This document shows positions 11,242-23,371 of a DNA stretch of 64,000 nucleotides, one piece after another (position 1 is the stretch's first letter; each line of letters opens with the position of its first letter). The stretch is from Psococerastis gibbosa (taxonomy: Eukaryota > Arthropoda > Insecta > Psocodea > Psocidae). The position numbers were made by a program, and so were the translations under genes. Below the pieces are notes generated by a model that made no database searches, had not been told where the DNA came from, and was given only the letters and a program-made list of their open reading frames with translations. The stretch spans positions 4,774,001 to 4,838,000 of the forward strand of contig OZ020488.1 in the NCBI GenBank assembly GCA_963971405.1, given 5' to 3'.

Positions 11242-12153
11242 GCACAAGAACAGCTAATGAATATCCTCTACTTATATGCTCGTATTTTGACATGATTCGT
11301 AATGTTGGACAGGTTAGCACAGCTACACAACTATCTAACCGAACAAGTCTGTGAGCTTACTTAATGTCATAAAGGCAATGGTTTACAAATTATTGTAGTA
11401 TTATATGTATTACAATAGTATTTATAATGTGGAGGTTGCCTCTTCAACCAAAAGTTAATTTAAAAAGTCAGTGTTATATACTCCATATAATATTGCAATA
11501 ATGTGATAGTTCCACCAGAGTGTATCACTGTTTCACAGGACGTATCGATCTTAGAACTACTATGAAGGACTAAATATATAGAAGGAAAGTTCCTTCTAAA
11601 TACATAATAGTATCATACTAGTGGTACAAAAGTACCTGGGAGGCATTGTGTGCTAAGACTTAGCTTTGTAGTAGTGATGAATTTAAAATAACCCCTAATT
11701 AGACGAAGACATGTAGGTAATAATATTATCTAAAGATGTATCCTTACTTTTCAATTGGCATTAAAACGTAAAGTAAAATTCAATAAGAGTGCATCTTGTA
11801 GTTGTGGCTAATTTTAACAAAAAATAAATAAAAGAAAAAAAAATGCCATTAATATGTGCCATAAATTATAAAGACATTGCAATTAATAACAGCGTTTTCA
11901 TTTCTGATTTCCAATGATACCTATTGTAATGTACGTAAAGGCAAAGGTGACATGGTTGAAGACATGGTCTTGGAACGGGCCAAAGGCATATTTTAAGAAG
12001 ACTTGTTAACAGATAGTGACCACAATTAATAGTCATGTCATTTTTAACAATGCGTAAAATAATTCTTATAGGTGTACTCTTTAAAATATGCCTTTGCCCA
12101 CGGTGTTGTACTTACTCCGGAATTTATTTAAATCAGTAGTATCCACATTTTTG
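11242..12153. other. No gene recognised
   Basis: AT-rich intron-like sequence between the BED-finger exon and the next repeats. The palindromic words around 'aaaatatgccttt' near 11985 and 12085 suggest a small inverted pair. No ORF or splice-flanked finger is seen. Confidence 0.4.
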
Positions 12154-12655
12154 CTTTCCAATTTATATGTAGTATAAGGAAAGCTTTGTGACGGTCGAAA
12201 TTTTCGATCCCGAGATTTCAACGGATTTACACGTTTTAAAGTCCTAGGAACCCAAAAAAGTGGTTTTTACGAAATGTCTGTCTGTCTGTGCGTCGATTTC
12301 TGGGCAAACTACTCGTTCGATTTTGATGAAATTCGGCACGTAGGTTCACACAAATCATACCTCGGAACATTTTTTTTTATTTGGGGCTAACTTAATTTGG
12401 GGGGGTTTTATTCTCAAAAAACTCCAAAAAAATGTCTAAAAAAATTATTTCTCAAAAACGGCTCCAACGATTTCTTTTAAATTCACATATATTGTAGTCG
12501 TTATTAATGTTAACGAAATGCGGGGGGTCGCATGCCCCTTGATAGTTTGCTTCTGGGGATAAAAAGAAAATAACTAAATTTTAATGAAAAATGACTAAAA
12601 AATAATTTTTCTGCGAAACCTTTCTATCAATGATTTCTACCTTCAGGTATGTTTC
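12154..12655 (+). repeat. Truncated copy of the ~850-bp dispersed repeat (copy 2)
   Basis: Begins at the 'ttccaatttatatgtagtat' end and runs through the CTGTCTGTCTGTG stretch to 'tttctaccttcaggtatgtt'. The G-tract half present in the full copies is missing, so it is a one-ended truncation. Confidence 0.8.
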
Positions 12656-12955
12656 TTTCTGGTAATAGTAAATGTAATTTCGATCCATGAGGCCTTTTCC
12701 ATAAACGAGTCAATTTCTTCAGGCGGATAATATTTTCAAATAATTTGGTCCAGCTCTCTAAATGCTCCTTAAAGTCGGATAGCACTGCTTCTGGTTCGCA
12801 TCCAGTTTCCTCCGCGCACAAACCCAGGGTCCCAGAAACATTGGTAGGATCGCTGCATCCCCAGAATGCGAGTTTCTTGATAGCAGTCACATGTTTTGCT
12901 GTGTCAAATACTTTTCGGTTTCCCCTGCACCAGAATGTTGATATCATCCTCCTTC
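12656..12955 (-). CDS. Unidentified open frame, possibly transposon-derived
   Basis: A frame of about 106 codons runs on the minus strand, with its 3' end inside the adjoining repeat. The part outside the repeat (about 95 codons) has balanced composition, three Cys, a Trp-Gly-Cys motif and an acidic/amphipathic second half. No domain was recognised and no clear splice sites bound it. It could be an exon remnant of an unknown transposon or gene. Confidence 0.25.
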
Positions 12956-13283
12956 ATATTCAAATTTTATAAATGGACTTTTTAGCATTAATTCTATTTG
13001 TACTTATCTCTTCGTGGAGCCCGGCCGAGGCTGTCTGCACGGAGCCCAGTTTGGAAACCACTGATTTAAACCATTTCAATATCGGTGTTAAAATAAAATA
13101 ACTTATCTCAACTTAATCCTATTCATTGCATGAGCAATATTTTGTTGGTTGTGGTGTTAAATTTTAAATAGTGGTGTTGTTAGCACTGATTTCTACGATA
13201 CCGACTTAATATATATATATATTTTTTTTTTTTAAATTGGGGTACAGGTGTTACCTGTGTGAACTTAAGCCTATTGGGCTATT

Positions 13284-13900
13284 GTGCCCCCTACAAAGTA
13301 TCTACATCACTTCTACATCTTTTTCTCGAAGCCTAACTCCCTCAGGAGAGCCAGGATCTTGAGGGGATTGAGGGGATTCAGAAGTGGTAGGTCTTTTACA
13401 TGTAACTGCAAGCTTCCCGAGCATACTGCTCTTCTTCGTGCGATTGCATCGCATCGCATCGCCGGTCCTCCGCACCTTCATTACAGAATCTGCAAGACTA
13501 TAGTTGTCTCCCCAAGAGACTCCAGATATTTAACCCCAGGACCAAAGACGCCAAGGCCTGTTCTTGGTTTTGTACTTCCTAGCCTAGAGCCATCAGTAAA
13601 CCACTTGATTGTGTGACTGTGGAGAATTCCTGCTGATTCGCAGCATTCTTTCATTGTCCCTAATATAGTTTCGAATTCCCTCTTAAACAGTAGTTTGGAT
13701 GGATTCTATCGCGTGGCATATCCAGGCAGTGGTCAGGCGTAGTCAGAGAGGCTGAGTCTCCCTTAATCGCCCTTCCACTCCTAATAATGCCATTTCGGCT
13801 GAAGTTTCCACTGCAACATGGAGAGGTGGGAAGTCCAGTACTATCTCCATTGCTGCAGTGGGACAGGATTTCATAACCCCTGTAAAGCATCATGTTAGAG
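13284..13900 (-). pseudogene. LINE ORF2 fragment, start of RNase H region
   Basis: On the minus strand a run of short frames reads like the linker and first RNase H strand of a non-LTR retrotransposon: a Leu-Pro-Pro-Leu-His block, then further on the motif WFTDGS, which carries the first catalytic Asp of RNase H, then LGVFGPG. Stops and frameshifts interrupt it. It lies head-to-head with the + strand fragment at 14224, so the two do not form one element. Confidence 0.55.
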
Positions 13901-14271
13901 AATACGGGCTTCTGAATGTAGCCATAATTTGGATTATTCAGAGGTAAATTCTCATATGGTTTGATTTTGCCGTGTCCACGAAGCCATGACCAATGGTATG
14001 GTTACAGCAGGAAAAGACAGGCTGAATATATTAATATTTAGATAAACCAGTTTTAAAATATAATTATATAAATATAAATATATTAGAAAGATAATGAAAT
14101 ATTGCAAATTACAAGAAATTACCATGAATGAATATACTCATTATTTTACGCAATAGCCAAACGGACGTATTGTTAAAAATATTGTTTAAAATTTTAAAAT
14201 TTCCCGCTAATTTATAAAATATTGTGATCCACACACCGCAATTCTGTAATTTTCCTCTGCTGGCTCTGAGG

Positions 14272-14892
14272 AAAACTACAGAATTGCGATGGGAAAATAG
14301 AAAAGTCGTCGTCTTCGTTGACTCTCAGGCTGCCATCTCGTCGATTGCTAGCTACGAACACAACGAGGACTTTGATATTCTGCAATGCAGGAAAATCGTG
14401 AGCAATCTCATCCGCACTGGCTGCACCATAGTACTACAATGGATCCCTGGGCATGCTAATGTCCATGGAAATGAGGAAGCGGATAGACTCGCCAGAGAGG
14501 GAGCTGCTATGGAACAACCTGACAAACCCATGACCTTAAGTGACTGTAAGAGGCATACCAAAGAATTCTTCCAGGTTAAGTGCGGGACAGCTCACAGGAC
14601 CGACGCCGCTGGAAAAACATGGGAAAAACTAGTGCAGAAGAAAGACAGGCCGCCAAAGAACCTACCCAGATACCAGTCAGTTGCGGAATTTAGGTTAACT
14701 ACGGGTCATGACTACCTTCAGAAACATCTCCACCGTATAGGTGTAGCAGCGGAGCCTTTCTGCCCTTTATGCGACACCCGGGAAGAGATGGACGGAAATC
14801 ATCTTAAGACGTGCCAGGCTCTTGTCAGTAGCAGAGGTTCACCAGATTATGTGTTGGATTGGGCTGCAAGAAAGCTGATGGCGGAAGCCTAG
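14272..14892 (+). pseudogene. LINE ORF2 C-terminus: RNase H plus zinc-binding tail
   Basis: The open frame (222 codons from 14224) matches the 3' end of a Jockey/R1/I-like non-LTR retrotransposon ORF2. VVVFVDSQAA carries an RNase H catalytic Asp, and WIPGHANVHGNEEAD is the conserved C-terminal RNase H block with its His and Asp. Then comes a tail, FRLTTGHDYLQKH followed by Cys-X2-Cys-X8-His-X4-Cys. The frame is uninterrupted to its stop, but the endonuclease, reverse transcriptase and first RNase H strand are missing. It is a 5'-truncated dead copy, and the codons before about 14270 are probably not part of it. Confidence 0.85.
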
Positions 14893-15181
14893 TGCTATGG
14901 TGTAATTAAAAAAAAAACAACACTAAAACACAAAATATTTTTTTAAATTATTCTGTTAACAAACAGTGAGTAATAGCTGATAATTTAAAAGCTTTTAATC
15001 TTATCTCTCTATATCGTCTCTATCCTAGAACATTCCCATCATGGTCCAGTTCTCCACTACCTGTTTCTCTGTACCTGATTCAGGCGCTATTTCTTTTTAT
15101 GTTTAGTCTCTATCCTAGAACTATTCGGATCATGGTCCACTTCTCCACTACTTTTTACTGACGTGGTTTTATTTATTTCAG

Positions 15182-15366
15182 ATAAATTAAAATGGTCCTG
15201 GGTTTGTAATCAGTGCGGCAGTTGTTATGTGAGGAAACGGTCCTATCGAAAACATTTGCAATTTAAATGTGGAAAACAAAAAACAGTTCCTCTGTTCTGT
15301 CAAAACATGATTTGGCCATCTCAACTTGAAGATGAGAAGCCCGATAGCAAATTTTGGAATGTTTAG
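15182..15366 (+). CDS. lola: lola-like alternative 3' exon, single C2HC finger
   Basis: The acceptor 'tttatttcag' is followed by two bases (AT) that would complete an Asp codon if the shared upstream exon ends in G, then 60 codons and a stop. The first finger keeps the lola arrangement Cys-X2-Cys-X12-His-X4-Cys, preceded by Trp-Ser-Trp-Val. The second finger is degenerate: after KQKTVPLFC only one Cys remains and no His pair follows. The exon may therefore give a one-finger isoform or be partly decayed. Lola proteins are nuclear BTB factors whose alternative 3' exons choose the DNA-binding end. No internal stop or frameshift is present. Confidence 0.65.
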
Positions 15367-16142
15367 CTTCATTGTTTCGTTTTCGAGAGAATTATACAAG
15401 GGTTGATTCCCACTTAACGATCAGAGTATCAGCCGGCCTACTATGGCGATTAGTATTATCTTATACTTGGGCTAAAAATGAAAGCAAAACAATTTTGAAT
15501 AGTACTTTACCAGTTTATGATTAATAATAACCGCCATAGGGCCGCGGAGAGGAAAATGCCCAGACTTGGAACATTTCATGAAATTATGTCATTGAGGTTG
15601 GAAAACTCCTTATCCTCTTCCAAAAATAGACTTTTAAGCGAAGACCAGGTCATAGCCAGGGTTCCCAGTGGGGGTCGAACCAGAAGTAGCCTGCTTATAC
15701 AAAACCGGATTAATATTTTTGATACCCATTCGGAAGTTCTAGTAAGTTAAGATTTTATAGTCAACCATATGGCCATCAAGTACCCATGAGTATTCCATGA
15801 ATGCAGAATCGCGCAAGGTACGACTTTAATAAAAAGATGAATACGGCAAAGTGTAGTAGTTCTTGGATGCTCTCCACATATGACTGATAGGGCGATTTTG
15901 CTTTTATAGAAAATTTATTGGACCTTGAATCTCGATTCGAGCTAACAGGACTCCACATAGGGGGCTCCGGTGATTTTTTCCTGAAAATATAAGCCAGGAA
16001 TAGTGTGTTTTTGCCTAAAGATTATGTTTTACAGAGAAAGACACATTCGCTGTAAACAGGGGGTCCGGGCAATCTTTGGCGTCGGTGGCAAAAAATAGCT
16101 TTAGGTGCTGTAGTTAGTTTTGGAACACAGCATTACTAATTT
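15367..16142. other. Intron-like, no gene recognised
   Basis: AT-rich spacer between two finger exons. The 77-codon ORF at 15517-15750 has no domain. Confidence 0.35.
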
Positions 16143-16360
16143 CTGGACATGTAAAGTAGTGGTACGGACTACAGACTGCGACTTTCACTAGAAACGTTGT
16201 TGGTTCGAGTCCTACGCTTGCTACATTTTCTGGCCATGCTTCGGAGGGCATGTATAGCAGGCGGTCCTGAGCTTTTCTAGTTGAGTGTAAGAGAGAGCTT
16301 TATAGTCCTAACTCCGCTAGGTTGACTTTGTAGTAGAACAAAAAGTCCTTATTTATTTAG
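16143..16360 (+). mobile_element. tRNA-derived SINE (copy 1)
   Basis: Starts with 'ggacatgtaaagtagtgg', has a B-box-like GGTTCGAGTCC, then the body 'ttttctggccatgcttcgga', 'agttgagtgtaagagag', 'ctccgctaggttg', and ends in 'aaaagtccttatttattta'. Close copies lie at 30231-30441 (+) and 27673-27802 (-), with 3' pieces at 40567-40640, 49731-49790 and 56157-56218. The polymerase III box plus shared simple tail support a SINE. Confidence 0.8.
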
Positions 16361-16650
16361 TTAATTTATTTACTAATGCCTGTTGACAATGAAAAAATAA
16401 TCATGCTCAAGTGTATATTGGATTGTATTAGCCATATATGCATTTTTCGTGTTCGCATTTTTTTGGGGTGAGAGAGGGGGGGGGGCGGTTCGCCCTGGCT
16501 AGCTATGTCTTTGTGTACTTACCTACTACAGGATACCCAAGTAAATTAACATTAAAAATAAAATCTCACAAAATTCCTATTGTAAACCATCAATAGGTTG
16601 AAGACGTTACATTCGCTTAGATGTCTTTGAATATTTCTTTATTTTTGCAG

Positions 16651-16850
16651 ATGTTATGTCCTTATACTCATATGGTCCATGGCAGTGCTCTAAATGTCCT
16701 AAAGTGTACAAACAATTAACTCATCTGAGACGACATGAGAAGTGGGAGTGCCAGAGACCGCCGGCTTTTAAGTGTCCTAACTGCGAGTTCTACTGTAAAC
16801 GTCTTGATAATCTAAAGTTGCACATCAAAAGAAGGCATGAGTGGCTATAA
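16651..16850 (+). CDS. lola: lola-like alternative 3' exon, C2HC + C2H2 fingers
   Basis: A strong acceptor (pyrimidine-rich 'atttctttatttttgcag') precedes AT plus 65 codons and a stop. The first finger is Cys-X2-Cys-X12-His-X4-Cys, starting GPWQCSKC and ending WEC. The linker QRPPAFK leads to a C2H2 finger, Cys-X2-Cys-X12-His-X4-His. The protein ends two residues after the last His pair. This compact two-finger end is the standard lola isoform layout. The upstream BTB and shared linker exons are not in the window. It is most like the exon at 23090, which also has QR-X-PAFKCP between the fingers, so these two are probably an old duplication. Confidence 0.85.
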
Positions 16851-18210
16851 AATATATTAGTTTTTTTCTGTGCTTCTGTGCAACCAACGAAGAGGTACTT
16901 TAAGGATAAAGGAAGGAATCACTAAATACCACCATGCCCTTATTTTCGGTTCCCTCACAAGCCGCACAATTAACCAGTTCCTCAATGCGTTTACCATTAA
17001 AAACACCACAAAACATTAAAGCAACCGTGCAATTTGTAATATGTACATACGAGTAATTTATTAATTATGTCCTACATGAGTAAGCCGCAAGCAGTACTAC
17101 GAATATTTTCACGAAAAGGGGCTCCAAATATACAAAGGAAGGTTTCAAATTACCAACATATCAGTGTAGAAGCCACCTGGTTTGGAGACCTTAACAGGCA
17201 TTAAGGGCTTCTTAACACTGTAATGCATGGCACCATTGAGGGCACTATTGCCAGGGGCCGACCAAAGAAGGCGTACGCAGAAGAGCTGCGAAACCTTCTC
17301 GAAACTCCTGAGAATGAATGGAGGAGAAGATGGTGAGATTTACTGCAAACCAATTGATAGGTTGCGACTGATGAAGGAAGTTTTTTCTGTGATACAATTA
17401 TTGTAGTTAATGACGTAAATTTATCTATAGATGAGTCAAAAACATCTGAATCAATATGCTAAGTATTGGTGTAATTTCTCCTTATCTGGGGCAAGCCGGT
17501 ACCCTTTGTAACAGAAGAAGAAAATTTGAGTTTTTCCAATTGCAAAGGCAACGCGTAAATTCTCTTTTTCCTTAATTTCCATGGCGTGTTAAAATTTTTA
17601 ATTCAGTAAAAAACTGTTTTTTTATAATATTAAAAACTTTACACGCAACTCAATTGAAAAGTTTGACCAACAAAACAAAAGTAATAATTTGCGGCGACAT
17701 GCCACTATTTATTAATAATTTTGCCTTCAGAACGAGAGAAATTGTCAAATTTCCTTCTTTAGGGAATTATCATAAGTTGCCTTCTACTGCTGCATTTTTT
17801 TCTATTTTATTTTATTTTATTTTTAACGGTTAATCGCATAAAGATAATTTAATGAATGTACCCGATTGACCTCTTCAGTCACCTCAATGGCACCGGATAG
17901 ATTATAAACCATACCCATTCTATATTTATATTTAAATTTTTTTCTATGTTTATATATTATACCCTGTATCTAAGAGCCCATTAATACACGCAATGTTTCG
18001 AGCGACGAAAACAATATATAAACTTGTGATGTGTCCACTTAACTCAATAAGGTAGTGTTCCCTTCTTAAGAGTCTGTTAAAATTATCTTAAAAAGACACT
18101 TCACCCTCTATAAATAAACGAAAAGCAAGCCTATCTTATGTTTTTGTCACTATGTACAAATAGGCCCGCATATAAATTTAATATATTAATGCAATGGACC
18201 GTTAAATAGT
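16851..18210. other. Intron-like, with a small possible LINE remnant
   Basis: No finger exon was found. At about 17221-17337 a short + frame carries a Gly-Arg-Pro-Lys motif followed by an amphipathic helix, as in RTE-type ORF tails; this is only suggestive. The rest is AT-rich with poly-T runs. Confidence 0.35.
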
Positions 18211-19625
18211 GGAGTGCAATTAGACAAAAAAAATGGTAAAACCTCGGAATCGAGGGACAGTCCATGAATATTTACGAAAACTTTGAAAATGTGTTGTTAA
18301 TAGTATATAGAAAAATGTTAAAAAAAATTTTTTGCCCGCTCTTAATTTTTAACTACAGGGTGTGGCAGCATAACTTCCTTTTTTGTAATGCGCGCCATTC
18401 GGTCGGTTGATGTCGTAGCGGAGTGTTAGTGGTCTCGTTCGAGAGGCGGGACTATACTCTTTTGTCTTAGGCCTACAAAGTTTCCCCCAATAACGATACA
18501 TTGAGTATTAGTGGAGTACCGTAAGTCAAAAAATGGTAATACCTCGGAATTCAGGGCCAGTCAATGAATATTTCTAAAAACTTTGAAAATGTGTTTTTAA
18601 TAGTGTATAGAAAAATGTTACAAAAAATTTGCCCCCTCTCAATTTTAACTATAGGGTGCGGCAGCATACCTTCCTGTTTTGTAATGCGAGCCATTCGGTC
18701 GGTTTATGTCGTAACGGAGTGTTAGTGGTCTTGTTCGAGAGGCGGGACTATAAAGTTTTGTCTTACATAGTTTCGAAGATCAAAACATTTAGATGACGTC
18801 CCCCAATCACGATACATTGAGTATTAGTGGAGCAACGTAAGAAAAAAAAAAAAAAAAAAAAAAAAATGGTAATACCTCGGAATTCTGGGCCAGTCAATGA
18901 ATATTTATAAAAACTTTGAAAATTTGTTGTTAATAGTGTATAGAAAAATGTTTTAAAACACTTTGGCCCCTTTAATTTTTAACTACAGGGTGCGGCAGCA
19001 TAACTTCCTGTTTTGTAATGCGCGCCAATGTATCGAGAATGGGAGACGTGATCCAAATGTTTTGATCTTCAAAACTATGTAAGGCAAAACTTAAATAGTC
19101 CCGCCTCTCGAACGAGACCACTAACACTCCGTTACGATATAAACCGACCGAATGGCGCGCATTACAAAACAGGAAGTTATGCTGCCGCACCCTGTAGTTA
19201 TAAATTGAGAGGGGGCAAATTTTTTTTTAACATTCTTCTATATACTATTAAAAACACATTTTCAAAATTTTTATAAATATTCATTGACTGGCCCTGAATT
19301 CCGAGGTATTACCATTTTTTGACTTACGGTACTCCACTAATACTCAATGTATCGTTATTGGGGGAAACTTTGTAGGCCTAAGACAAAAGAGTATAGTCCC
19401 GCCTCTCGAACGAGACCACTAACACTCCGCTACGACATCAACCGACCGAATGGCGCGCATTACAATAAATGGAAGTTATGCTGCCACACCCTGTAGTAAA
19501 AAATTGAGAGCGGGCAAAAAAATGTTAAAATTTTTTCTATATACTATTAACAACACAATTTCAAAGTTTTTATAAATATTCATGGGCTGTCCCTGGATTT
19601 TACAATTTTTTTTGTCTAATTGCAT
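18211..19625. repeat. 1.4-kb palindrome built from ~300-bp repeated units
   Basis: The left end (AATTAGACAAAAAAAATGGT) returns inverted at the right end. The match extends through conserved blocks such as GTGGTCTCGTTCGAGAGGCG and 'ggtgtggcagcataacttcc'. Inside the left half the same unit appears two to three times in tandem (starting near 18230, 18530 and 18865), so the structure is both tandem and palindromic, with an axis near 18.9 kb. Frames of about 70 codons are not convincing genes. Confidence 0.85.
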
Positions 19626-21100
19626 CTACTAATAACAATTTATTGAATACCTATTTTATGCATTAGCATTAGCAAATTTATTTAAAGCCCTTAAACTTAT
19701 TTTTTTTTAAAACACTTTATTTAGTAGGGGAAAAATATTTTTTCTCATCATTTTAAGTTTGATGGTTATAAAACTGGTCACGTGAGATTGGAGTGTGACG
19801 GCCGGTAGGTAGTCCACCACCCCATGACGTAATTGTCATATTATCCATTTCTGTTGGCGGTTTGCTCCAATCCACAGCAAAAACACTGACATTTCTTTAT
19901 TAATTAATATTTACTATTTTTTTTCATGCCAAAAGCATATTGTACAATTAAATATTGCTAACCTTAAAGCTACCTTATCTAGTTTAATTTATATATCCCA
20001 ACCAAAACACTTCGTGTAAAAACAAGCCAAGTTCCTACCAATTGTAAGTGTGCAAAAGGTTGTCAGATACAGAAGTTGGCCAAGTTCTTTGGCCAATTAA
20101 TGTTGTCAGATCCATCAGTTGACCAAGTTCCTTGGTCTTTAAATGTTGTGAGGTACGAAATCTTTTCAATTTTGTTATTAGGCCCAGAAGTTACCAAACT
20201 TCTTAGGTCTAGTAAAGTTGTCAGGTACGAAGTCGCTCAAAGTTTATTCTTAAACTGAAAAAAAAACTTGGCCAGCGTTGTAGCATCTCGTCAGTTCCTC
20301 AGCAATGTTATTACACTATAATATCGAAGTGAGGTCCCGTTAATATATTATGCAAGAAGTCCTCTTCCATGTTATTAAAAGTTAATATGGTAGTAATGTT
20401 TTTTAAGTACAGTATGTTCATTAAGAACTTCTACACCTGCACTTCAGCATCCACATTATGACCACGGCCAATAATGTCAAAATAAAAAATAAAAAAATCA
20501 ATTTGTTACTATTTTGAACATAGTTCAGGTAATAAACCAGCTAGGACTCATGTCATAATTTTTTTCTTAGTTTCTTACCACCCTCAATAAGTGTGAAAAT
20601 TTTCATCTCTCTACGGTCAGTAGTTCTCTCCAAACATTTGTGTCAATAGGTATATCCGCCATTTTTGACGTTTTGGGGGTGTCAGATCTCAACCCCCGGA
20701 TTAGGTAGAGAGATGAAATTTTGCACTTTTATTAACAAGGCAATGACTAAGAAACCTGCTAAATTTGGTTAAGCTGGGTGCCATAGGAGCGCTACAGGAG
20801 CAGCTAAAAAATGCCGATTTTGGTGTTATCGTTGTATAGCGAAAGACTAATTGGCAGTGCTCAATTGGTTTGATATGATGTCGGGGGTGTATAGGAACTT
20901 GACTCGCGTTGATTGCATTGTTACAACTGACAAGGAGCTTATTGTAGACATATTTAGTGTGGTGTAATCATGTGATTTACACAATTTTGAAATGGCGTAA
21001 TCTATGTGCAACCTACTTTGTTTTTAACATTATATTTATTGACTGTTGACTATTTGAATTTTATTATAAGTATTATAGTAGTCACCTAGTTAAAGACTAA
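19626..21100. other. Intron-like; short diverged tandem repeat at 20073-20235
   Basis: Three diverged units of about 40-70 bases share the pattern 'agttg(g/a)ccaagttc(t/c)ttgg' followed by '(a/g)ttgt(c/g)ag(a/g)t', at about 20073, 20117 and 20190. They produce a 60-codon ORF with a repeated Val-Pro-Trp-like look, but nothing indicates a gene. No finger exon is seen here. Confidence 0.45.
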
Positions 21101-21599
21101 GGGCGGATTCTACTATACCACCGATAAAGCACTCTATACTGTTTCTCATATATCTATACCTTAATTCGCAAACCACATAAATCCAAAATTTGCGAAAATG
21201 AGATCATATTGATCTCCACATGTTCGGAAAAAAATTCCCTTTCGATTGGCAGAACACAACAAAATCAAGGAAAAAATTATTTGCGTAGTTATAGCCGATA
21301 TAGAAAATAGTGGTTCAATGGATTTTTAATTCGTATTTTTTCTCTCCTGAAGTTGTGAATTAAGATATATATACAGTATATGCTCATCTCATTCCCCGAC
21401 GAAGTTCACTATAAATTGTCCAATCAGCCTGAACCAACCTCCCTGCAACACTTACCAGTCACTATAACCTTGAAGAGAGCCTGTGTATTTATTTAAAAAA
21501 AAAAAAAATGAAGACAAAAATATGTAATGCAACCGATTCAATATCGTAAAAAAAAAAGAAATATAACAATTTTGAGTTAGGAGCATGGCACAAATTCAG
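21101..21599. repeat. Dispersed repeat with 'aaattgtccaatc' block
   Basis: The segment ending around 21400-21475 ('agttcactataaattgtcca') recurs at about 22930 (+) and, inverted, near 59280-59340. Outer words such as 'ggcggattctac' also recur near 22667. These are probably copies of one MITE family with poorly kept ends. Confidence 0.5.
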
Positions 21600-22455
21600 A
21601 GAAAAAGAACCGGTCCGAGTTTACTCGAACATGCTATCCAATTTATCAAAATTAGTAGATAGAGAAAATGAGTAATTTCATGGTAAATAATTTTCCTATG
21701 GTTAAATTTCCGATATCTCGGGGGGGGGGGGGGGGGGGTGTCCACCTGACGTCACTCGTCACTGGTGGTGAGGTAAATTCTAGATAGGTCAGACCAACAC
21801 ATTACCACACAGCAATACTGGCTGGGCACGCAATGCATTTGAGCGTGAATTTTCTATAATTTTTTCAAAAACATTTTTTTGTACAAAACCAAATACTTTT
21901 TTGGTAAAGCAACCTGTCCGGTTTCGTTACTCAATTTAACACCTAAAACATACCTGTAGGTAGAAATCATCGATAGAAAGGTGTCGCAGAAAAATTATTT
22001 TTTAGTCATTTTTCATTAAAATTTAGTCATTTTTATTTTTTTACCCCCAGAAGCAAACTATCAAGGGGCAAGCGACCCCCCGCATTTTATCAACATTAAC
22101 AACAACTACAATATATGTGAATTTAAAAGAAATCGTTGGAGCCGTTTTTGGGAAATAATTTTTTTAGACGTTTTTTTGAAGTTTTTTGAAAATAAAACCC
22201 CCCCAAATTGAGTTAGCCCAAAATAAAAAAAAATGGTCTTGAGGTATGATTTTTGTGAACCTACATGCCGAATTTCATCAAAATTGACCGAGTAGTTTGC
22301 CCGGAAATCGACGCACAGACAGACAGACATTTCGTAAAAACCACTTTTTTGGGTTCCTGGGACCTTAAAACATATAAATCCGTTGAAATCTCGGAATCGA
22401 AAATTTCGACCGTCACAAAGCTTTCCTTATACTACGTGTAAATTGGAAAGCAATA
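21600..22455 (-). repeat. ~850-bp dispersed repeat (copy 3, full length)
   Basis: Full-length relative of 9711-10565 in the same orientation, including the 17-18 base G tract near 21721 and the CAGACAGACAGACAT stretch. The 74-codon ORF inside it is a property of the repeat and recurs in the copy at 62889. Confidence 0.85.
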
Positions 22456-23089
22456 AAATAAAATTGCCATTATAACTCAGAGTATAACTCGTTTGGACCT
22501 CGAAATATGTTGCGGGAAACACTGGGAGTTGATGGGGCAGGTTGTCTAATCGGACATTGTTATAGAGAAGAATATCGGCGATTGTTGGGTAAATAACGTT
22601 ATAGGGAGCGTATTATCATAATCCACATTAAACAGTTTAGTTTGACGTAATAGGCTTAGAGGGCGTATTCTAGCATGCGACTGATGAAGTAGGCTACATC
22701 TTCTTAAAATGCGCTATCTATCGAAGATTGGCGATCATCGTGGCAGTTGAGATCATGATATTAATAGTCTTTTCTGTGCAGGGGTTGGGAAATTGGCCCT
22801 GAAGGCGGACGGAGAGTTTATGGCATAAGGATGCAGAAGGCAACGGGAAACCACTCCATTTCAATTTCCTGGTATATATTCCCTATACAGATGAAGTACT
22901 GCAAACAGTTACCATAGTATGTTTCCCAACAAAATTCACTATAAATAGTCCAATCGGCATTAATATACGTAAAGAGAACGTATTAGAATCCGCCCTTAAA
23001 GTTTAGCTTTACGGCATACTAAGGTTATAGCGTGGTATCAAACTTTCTGGGTACTCGGCAGGTTTTTGAGAAACTAAATTATTTTGCAG
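22456..23089. other. Intron-like with a short RTE-tail scrap
   Basis: The words 'tctatcgaagattggcgatc' near 22715 match the RTE-type tail fragments elsewhere. No other feature is recognised up to the next acceptor. Confidence 0.4.
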
Positions 23090-23274
23090 ATTTTCGTTAC
23101 AAACCATGGAGCTGCGCCAGATGCCCAAAAAGGTACGCATCCATCAGGAGCCTGAAACGGCATGTCCAATGGGAGTGTCAGAGAAAACCAGCGTTTAAAT
23201 GTCCGCACTGTACTCACCATTTTACTCAAATTTGTAATCTTAAGCGGCACATGCGCTGCATACATCAGAAGTAG
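23090..23274 (+). CDS. lola: lola-like alternative 3' exon, C2HC + C2H2 fingers
   Basis: The acceptor 'aaattattttgcag' gives AT, then 60 codons and a stop. A Tyr-Lys-Pro-Trp-Ser lead enters finger 1, Cys-X2-Cys-X12-His-X4-Cys (WEC end). The linker QRKPAFK enters finger 2, Cys-X2-Cys-X12-His-X4-His, and the chain ends at HQK. The PW-X-C start and PAFKCP linker match the exon at 16651. The apparent upstream Met at 23032 lies before the acceptor and is not expected to be used. Confidence 0.85.
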
Positions 23275-23371
23275 AAGGTAAGTTTTTAAACAAAACTAGA
23301 GGGGAGACACGGTACAGGTATATTGAAATAAGTGTCACCGGAAGAGAGTATCAATTAGGTCACTTCCCTTA

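Noticed and set aside
12745-12972. 75-codon ORF on + overlapping the minus-strand frame
   Set aside because: It is the antisense of a better-composed minus frame and has no domain or splice context.
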